From assembly GCA_900104855.1 (NCBI GenBank), contig FNSS01000001.1, positions 7,697,001 through 7,761,000 of the forward strand: 64,000 bases of DNA, read 5' to 3'. The notes below the pieces were generated by a model, which was not told the DNA's origin, searched no databases, and saw nothing but the letters and a program-made list of their open reading frames with translations. Position numbers and translations under genes: made by a program. The stretch's first letter is position 1. Each line of letters starts with the position of its first letter. Shown here piece by piece: positions 59,739 through 64,000 of the stretch. The DNA comes from Rhizobiales bacterium GAS188. Its GTDB lineage: Bacteria > Pseudomonadota > Alphaproteobacteria > Rhizobiales > Beijerinckiaceae.

Positions 59739-60590
59739 TCACCTCCCTTTCGCGAAAGCCGCGAAGGCCTCCGCGTAGTCCGGATGCCAGCGAGAGAGGG
59801 CTGGGCGGTTCTCGACGATATCGCCTGCGGCCCAGAGGATGCGCCGCTCGTCGAGCGACCGAGGCACATCATTGTCCGGGCACAGGATATAGAAGTCCCC
59901 GGCCGAGAGCCGCGCAAACATGAAGTCGACGGTCTGTTCGGGCGTCCAGGCGCCAGGCGGCTTCTCGGTGCGGCCCTTCGAGGTCAGCTCCGTGAAGACA
60001 TGGCCCGGTATCAACAGATGGGCGCTCAGCCGGCAGCCTGGCGTATTGCGCAACTGATGCTGCAGCGCTTCGGTGAAAGCCTTCACGCCGGCCTTGGCTA
60101 CATTATAGGCCGGGTCGCCGGGTGGCGTGGTGATGCCCTGTTTCGAGCCGGTATTGATGATCAGGCCCGGCCGGCCGCGCTCCACCATTCCGGGAACGAA
60201 GACCTGAGAGCCGTGGATCACGCCCCAGAGATTGACGTCGAGCACCCGTTCCCAATTCGCCGCGGGGCCGAACATGCCGGAGCCGGGTTGAATGCCGGCA
60301 TTGTTCATCAAGATGTCGGTGCCGCCGAAACGCTCGCGCACGGCCGCTTCCAGCCGCCGGATATCCTCGACGCGGCTCACATCGGCCGCCATGGCCATGA
60401 CGCCGGCTGCGCCGCTCGGCGCCATGGCGGAGAGAGAATCGGCCGCTCGGGAGAGCCGGTCGTCACCCAGATCCGCGATGCAAACCTTGAGGCCCATGCG
60501 GGCGAACCGCATCGCCGCTGCAAAGCCGATGCCGGCTGCCCCTCCGGTGACGACAGCGACGCAATCCGGGGAAAGGGCTGGTTGAGACAA
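59739..60590 (-). CDS. Short-chain dehydrogenase/reductase
   Basis: The ~283-residue SDR has the cofactor motif VVTGGAAGIGFAAAMRFARM, NNAGIQPGSG, the catalytic Ser in INTGSKQG and the YNVAK motif. It oxidises or reduces a hydroxy compound with NAD(P)H. I place the start at the TTG at 60590, because AGGAG lies 9 bases upstream and the Rossmann motif follows at the usual distance; ATGs at 60662/60665 add 25 atypical residues and lack a ribosome binding site. It is the first gene of the unit with the aspartate dehydrogenase. Confidence 0.88.
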   Translation of the reverse strand: MSQPALSPDCVAVVTGGAAGIGFAAAMRFARMGLKVCIADLGDDRLSRAADSLSAMAPSGAAGVMAMAADVSRVEDIRRLEAAVRERFGGTDILMNNAGIQPGSGMFGPAANWERVLDVNLWGVIHGSQVFVPGMVERGRPGLIINTGSKQGITTPPGDPAYNVAKAGVKAFTEALQHQLRNTPGCRLSAHLLIPGHVFTELTSKGRTEKPPGAWTPEQTVDFMFARLSAGDFYILCPDNDVPRSLDERRILWAAGDIVENRPALSRWHPDYAEAFAAFAKGR

Positions 60591-60737
60591 AGGTTGTTTC
60601 TCCTGACTGTCGTGAACAGGTGGGCAGCAGCTACACCCTGCCCCGCCATTGCTCGCGGTCATCATGATCACGCTACGAGGTGTTTGCCCAGCTTCCTGGT
60701 GCTCGCGACAGCCTTTCGGCGTGCAAGCGAGAGAGGA

Positions 60738-61457
60738 TTATTCGCTCCTCTGCGCGTCGAGCTCGCCTTGCGCGTCCTTCAAGGCCTGCGGCTCGACCAG
60801 CAGGCCTTGCCGTTCATAGCGGCCACGGCTCTTGCTGAAGCGCACGACGACAGCATGCCTCAGGCTTTTCGCCTTGGCCCGGCGCGTGAGCAACGCATCT
60901 CCCGACGGCAGGAATTCGAGATCGTCGAGTCCGACGCAGCGCAAACAGGCCGGCCCGGGGTTTTCCATCATCAGAAGACCGCCGGTGCCGCCGCAACGAT
61001 GGCAGGCCCAACCGGCGTTCAATGGCTGGATCACCACCAGCTCCGGTGCCCGGCTCGCTTTCTCCGCCAAGCGCTCACGCTTCTTCTCCGAAAGCTGGGG
61101 CGATACCCATTGCGATCGGTATAGCTGCTCGATCGTCGGGTCCCCGCTGCGGCTGAAGCGCAGCGTCTGTCGCTGTGGCGTGCGTGCGACATGCTGCGTC
61201 TCGCTCGCCGACAACCCCTTTCCGGCCGCCCAGGATCGAAACAGTGTCATGGCCTCGGTGATGCGCGAGGGATTCGTCTGGATGGCGGCTTCCAGGCAGT
61301 CGATCTGCCCCCGCCGCCAGCGCTTCGGCGCGCCGGGGTCGAGCCAGCCGATCCCAAGCAGCACGTCGACGGGGCTGACACAACCCTGAGCTGCGAGCGA
61401 CGCCTCAGCAGCCTCGGTTATTCGATCGACAAGCGCCCTGGTATTCTTGTGCTGCAT
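60738..61457 (-). CDS. Conserved hypothetical zinc-ribbon protein
   Basis: The ~239-residue protein has an N-terminal helical part (TRALVDRITEAAEASLAAQG, DVLLGIGWLDPG) and a central four-cysteine zinc-ribbon (CHRCGGTGGLL with CLRCVGLDDLEFLP). A conserved C-terminal patch follows (RHAVVVRFSKSRGRYERQGL). It resembles a conserved hypothetical family in Hyphomicrobiales, but I cannot give a function. The start at 61457 (MQHKNTRALVD) is preferred to 61472 by resemblance; neither has a clear ribosome binding site. Confidence 0.7.
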   Translation of the reverse strand: MQHKNTRALVDRITEAAEASLAAQGCVSPVDVLLGIGWLDPGAPKRWRRGQIDCLEAAIQTNPSRITEAMTLFRSWAAGKGLSASETQHVARTPQRQTLRFSRSGDPTIEQLYRSQWVSPQLSEKKRERLAEKASRAPELVVIQPLNAGWACHRCGGTGGLLMMENPGPACLRCVGLDDLEFLPSGDALLTRRAKAKSLRHAVVVRFSKSRGRYERQGLLVEPQALKDAQGELDAQRSE

Positions 61458-61573
61458 GGCATTTAGCATCAAATATGGGCATCAGCCGCCGCTAAATTAC
61501 CATCGCATGGCCGTGGACGCTAGCCGACCTTCTGGAACGGCCCGCAGCCCCTTGGACACCCCTGACGGGGCCT

Positions 61574-61810
61574 TCAGCCGGTCTTCGTTCCGGGCCAGGG
61601 TGGCGGGGCGGCTTCCACCGCTTTGCGCGCCGCCGCATCGCGCGCCAGCCTCAACTCGCGAAGACCGCTACTCTTGGCCGTGCTCGCCGCCTGGCGTGCT
61701 TCTTCCCCGACGACCCGTGGATCGACCGGCCGCGAAGGTTCCTCCTGCACAAACGCCTCTTGGGCTAGCTTGCGAAGCATGTCCTTTTTGGTGGCACCCG
61801 AGGCGCTCAT
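61574..61810 (-). CDS. Small helical hypothetical protein, paralogue A
   Basis: The 78-residue protein is charged and helical and ends with a TAKSSGLRELRLARDAAARKA stretch (in blocks) that resembles TAKTIRLREQRLVREALER of the gene just upstream. The two genes overlap in ATGA and are translationally coupled. Similar small Lys/Arg/Ala-rich proteins occur widely in Hyphomicrobiales, with no known role. Confidence 0.6.
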   Translation of the reverse strand: MSASGATKKDMLRKLAQEAFVQEEPSRPVDPRVVGEEARQAASTAKSSGLRELRLARDAAARKAVEAAPPPWPGTKTG

Positions 61811-62100
61811 GTCCCGGCTCCTCCCCGGCTATCGGCAATGGCAGGTCGAACCGCGGAGATCGCGGATCTGCGTCGCGCCTTCTTCGCCGGAACCGGCTCT
61901 GCGGCCGCGGCGGCCTCTCTCTCGAGCGCCTCTCTCACCAGTCGCTGCTCGCGAAGACGAATAGTCTTGGCGGTTGTCGCCTTTCGACGCTTTTCCTCGT
62001 CGATGACGGCTCGCGCGGCGTCGCGCTCTCGCTCGCCTCGCGCACGGGCTCTTTCGGCTCGCATGCGAAGGTCTTCGGCATTGGTCGCGATTATGTTCAT
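61807..62100 (-). CDS. Small helical hypothetical protein, paralogue B
   Basis: The 97-residue protein is a predicted long, charged alpha-helix (AEDLRMRAERARARGERERD, EEKRRKATTAKTIRLREQRL) with a basic tail. It resembles the protein of the downstream gene, which it overlaps by 4 bases. A GAGGAC lies near the start. Nothing indicates a catalytic site; a structural or nucleic-acid-contacting role is possible. Confidence 0.6.
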   Translation of the reverse strand: MNIIATNAEDLRMRAERARARGERERDAARAVIDEEKRRKATTAKTIRLREQRLVREALEREAAAAAEPVPAKKARRRSAISAVRPAIADSRGGAGT

Positions 62101-62529
62101 GTCCTCATCAATGCTCCAAGGGCCGTGTTTATTCGGGGCGCCATTCTGGGCGCCGGTTCATTCGGGGCGCCGGCTCGTCTGAGGCGCCGACTCGTTTGCC
62201 GATCGCAAGTCGGCCTCCGCCAGCTTCGCACATCCATCATCAGAGTCGATGGTCGGCGGGAAGAGGAAGCCCGACAACGGGAAAGAGGCCTTGGTCGGCA
62301 AGCTGGCGACCCCAGGCGCAAACCAAAGGAAATGCGCGCGCAACAGCACTTGTTTCAGAAAATCGGCACCGCGAGCATATCGTCTAGCCGTTCAAACGCG
62401 CGGTTCCCAGATAAAGTTCCGATTGATCGGCTCACGCATTCAGGAGAGGATCACTTTTCCGTCGGAAATCGTCAGGATGACTTCCGCCCCCGGCGGTGTT
62501 TCCAGCAGGGGCGGCGCTTCAACTCCGGA
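62101..62529. other. Gene-free region with repeated GGCGCC palindromes
   Basis: No gene is supported in these 429 bases. GGCGCC occurs four times in 52 bases (62137, 62149, 62166, 62183), two of them within the longer repeat ATTCGGGGCGCC/TTCGGGGCGCC. The remaining sequence contains short open frames on both strands without ribosome binding sites and may be decayed. Confidence 0.45.
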
Positions 62530-62736
62530 TTAGAAGCTGCGGCCGGCCATCCATACCGTCACATCGGCATCCGCCTTCGCCTTGTCCAAGCCGTATCCCT
62601 TCACGACCAGCGCCGAAAGGGCATCGTGGCTCTTCACTCGCGCGAGGTCTGCCTCATTGAGCTTCGACCACTTGGCATGGATGTCCTTTGCAAGAATTTT
62701 GCCCTTTGACGTAACAATCTTCTCGTAAACAATCAT
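62530..62736 (-). CDS. CsbD-like small stress protein
   Basis: The 68-residue protein contains KWSKLNEADLARVKSHDALS and VKGYGLDKAKADADVTVW, which follow the CsbD pattern (KWxxLTxxDL...L...YGxxKExAxxxVxxW). CsbD proteins are abundant small stress-response proteins of unknown biochemistry. The match is moderate and the N-terminal MIVYEKIVTSKGK is not typical. The stretch upstream of its start is AT-rich and could hold a promoter. Confidence 0.55.
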   Translation of the reverse strand: MIVYEKIVTSKGKILAKDIHAKWSKLNEADLARVKSHDALSALVVKGYGLDKAKADADVTVWMAGRSF

Positions 62737-63183
62737 TCATGAACCTCAATTTCATTCGCGGCGCACCGTAGAAACCGCATCGTGTCGAAAATAAGTTTGA
62801 CATTGCAAGCATTAAACACTCTCGAAGTCGATTTTCCCATATCTCATAGAGAAATTGACGTGATTCGCATTCAAAATTGGTCTGGACGGTTTATCCTCGA
62901 ACAAAAGCAGCGGCGTTCATCTTGCGCAGCGCTCCAATGCGTGGCGCCTGCCGCTCAAATGACGGCGAGAAGGCCGCCATCGACAGAGTTGATCTGACCG
63001 TTGACACAGTCGGACGCCGAGGAGGCCAGCATAGGGCGCGATGGTGGCGCGCGCCGTCGAAACGCGCCTCATGGTTGAGAGAGAAGGACGATCCGTGCGA
63101 TCATCCATGGTCGCGGGCGGCAAACTCACTCCGAGTCCGTCGCCGCTGCGCAATCCAGACTCCGGTCTTGAAGAGAGGTCGAG
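62737..63183. other. Spacer before phosphoglucomutase, with an SDR remnant
   Basis: This region holds no intact gene. Its first ~180 bases are AT-rich and presumably contain the minus-strand promoter of the CsbD-like gene. The middle carries the SDR 3' remnant at 62955-63032. The last 150 bases lead into phosphoglucomutase with AGAGAGG just before its ATG. Confidence 0.5.
62955..63032 (-). pseudogene. 3' remnant of a short-chain dehydrogenase gene
   Basis: The minus strand reads MLASSASDCVNGQINSVDGG then LLAVI and a stop. This is the C-terminus of a gluconate 5-dehydrogenase-like SDR (usual form FLASDASDFVNGQxxxVDGG). Sequence upstream no longer matches in any frame, so only ~25 codons survive. 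Confidence 0.65.
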
Positions 63184-64000
63184 ATGGCCCGCCAGCTAAG
63201 CCCACTCGCCGGAAAAACGATCGAGCCATCTCTGCTGGTCGATATCCCACGGCTGGTGACGGCGTATTTCACCGGGAAGCCGGACCCGAAAATCCCCTCG
63301 CAGCGTGTTGCCTTCGGCACCTCTGGTCATCGAGGATCCGCCTTCGACACCGCCTTCAACGAGGCACATATCCTGGCGATCAGTCAGGCAATCTGTCATC
63401 ACCGGAGCCGGATCGGCATCGACGGACCGCTCTTCATCGGGATCGACACGCACGCGCTGTCGCGACCCGCCCTGGCAAGCGCGCTCGAAGTGTTCGCAGC
63501 CAATGGCGTCGATGCGATGATCGACGAGCAGGACGGATACACGCCGACGCCTGTCGTTTCGCATGCGATCCTGGCCTACAACAAGGATCGCATGACCGGT
63601 CTCGCCGATGGCATCGTCATCACCCCTTCGCATAATCCGCCCGAGGATGGCGGCTTCAAATACAACCCGCCCAATGGCGGACCCGCCGATACCGACATAA
63701 CAAATTGGATCGAGCGTGCCGCAAATGCGCTTCTCGAGACGGATCTCGACGGCGTGCGACGTATCCCGCTCGACCGCGCTCGCAAATCTCCCTGCGTCCA
63801 TCGTCACGACTATATCGGCCCATATGTCGCCGATCTGGAGAATGTTGTCGATATGGAGGCGATCCGCGCGTCCGGCGCGAAGATCGGGATCGATCCGCTG
63901 GGCGGCGCAAGCGTGCGCTATTGGCAAGCGATCATCGAGACCTATGGCATCGGGGCGACGATCGTCAACGACACGATCGATCCGACCTTTCGCTTCATGC
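63184..64000 (+). CDS. pgm: Alpha-D-glucose phosphate-specific phosphoglucomutase, N-terminal part
   Basis: The first 272 codons are visible and the gene runs off the right edge. The sequence matches bacterial Pgm of ~545 residues: VAFGTSGHRGSAFDTAFNEA, FIGIDTHALSRPALASAL and the active-site loop ITPSHNPPEDGGFKYNPPNG with the phosphoserine Ser149. The enzyme interconverts glucose-1-phosphate and glucose-6-phosphate in glycogen, exopolysaccharide and trehalose metabolism. The ATG at 63184 has GAGAGG upstream. The frame is intact throughout the visible part. Confidence 0.93.
   Translation, partial: MARQLSPLAGKTIEPSLLVDIPRLVTAYFTGKPDPKIPSQRVAFGTSGHRGSAFDTAFNEAHILAISQAICHHRSRIGIDGPLFIGIDTHALSRPALASALEVFAANGVDAMIDEQDGYTPTPVVSHAILAYNKDRMTGLADGIVITPSHNPPEDGGFKYNPPNGGPADTDITNWIERAANALLETDLDGVRRIPLDRARKSPCVHRHDYIGPYVADLENVVDMEAIRASGAKIGIDPLGGASVRYWQAIIETYGIGATIVNDTIDPTFRFM

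Noticed and set aside
1-64000. CRISPR array, rRNA genes, intact tRNA genes, replication origin
   Set aside because: Read through both strands, I found no regularly spaced repeats, no rRNA sequence, no complete tRNA and no parAB/repABC or dnaA-type origin features.

Overview
The window looks like a chromosome or large replicon of a high-GC alphaproteobacterium, most likely of the Hyphomicrobiales (Bradyrhizobium/Bosea/Chelatococcus-like). The signs are the dense catabolic and ABC-uptake gene content, PutA without the ribbon-helix-helix domain, DMGDH-like/Rieske demethylase genes, small Lys/Arg-rich paralogues and a REP-like hairpin common in that order. The genus is inference; no rRNA or intact tRNA is present to settle it.

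1-11.7 kb is an aromatic/acyl-CoA catabolism region. A FAD monooxygenase and an aromatic-acid MFS permease face a minus-strand operon of acyl-CoA ligase, maleylacetate reductase remnant, hydroxyquinol-type intradiol dioxygenase, tautomerase and SnoaL-like protein. An AraC regulator, a CocE-type hydrolase and a crotonase follow on the plus strand. The maleylacetate reductase is reduced in frame to its two ends.

11.8-14.5 kb is a scrap zone. It holds an HtrA protease fragment fused to an IS6 transposase fragment, the 3' halves of tRNA-Arg(ACG) and tRNA-Gly(GCC), one copy of a ~425-bp repeat carrying an AbiEi-like antitoxin, and a tyrosine recombinase cut short at a perfect inverted repeat. The second copy of the repeat lies at 28.55-28.97 kb, next to an AlpA/excisionase-like HTH gene, so the 15 kb between is bracketed by direct repeats.

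That 15-kb segment is a coherent nitrogen-compound module. On the minus strand it has a LysR regulator, polyamine-type ABC importer, polar amino-acid importer (binding protein and two permeases, no ATPase), PutA and an ornithine-cyclodeaminase family protein. A divergent agmatinase-family ureohydrolase completes it. Together they could carry guanidino compounds or ornithine through proline to glutamate.

29-41.5 kb holds an orphan dipeptide-type binding protein, a TetR/NmrA/DUF1772 cassette whose NmrA gene has an in-frame amber codon, a very GC-rich oligopeptide ABC operon with a fused double ATPase and a convergent binding protein, and a TetR/NIPSNAP/GST cassette. Palindromic operator candidates lie in both TetR intergenic regions.

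41.5-53 kb contains a nucleotidyl-cyclase/NTPase regulator, a pair of exported enzymes (TIGR02594 peptidase-like and a metzincin), and three plus-strand genes for methylated amine breakdown: two paralogous DMGDH-like flavoproteins and a Rieske N-demethylase.

53-64 kb is mixed. It has a LuxR-type protein with a degenerate receiver, an IS4-family remnant, a DUF4236-SH3 membrane protein, a VapBC pair, an SDR/aspartate-dehydrogenase/binding-protein operon, small hypotheticals, an SDR 3' remnant and the start of phosphoglucomutase, which runs off the right edge.
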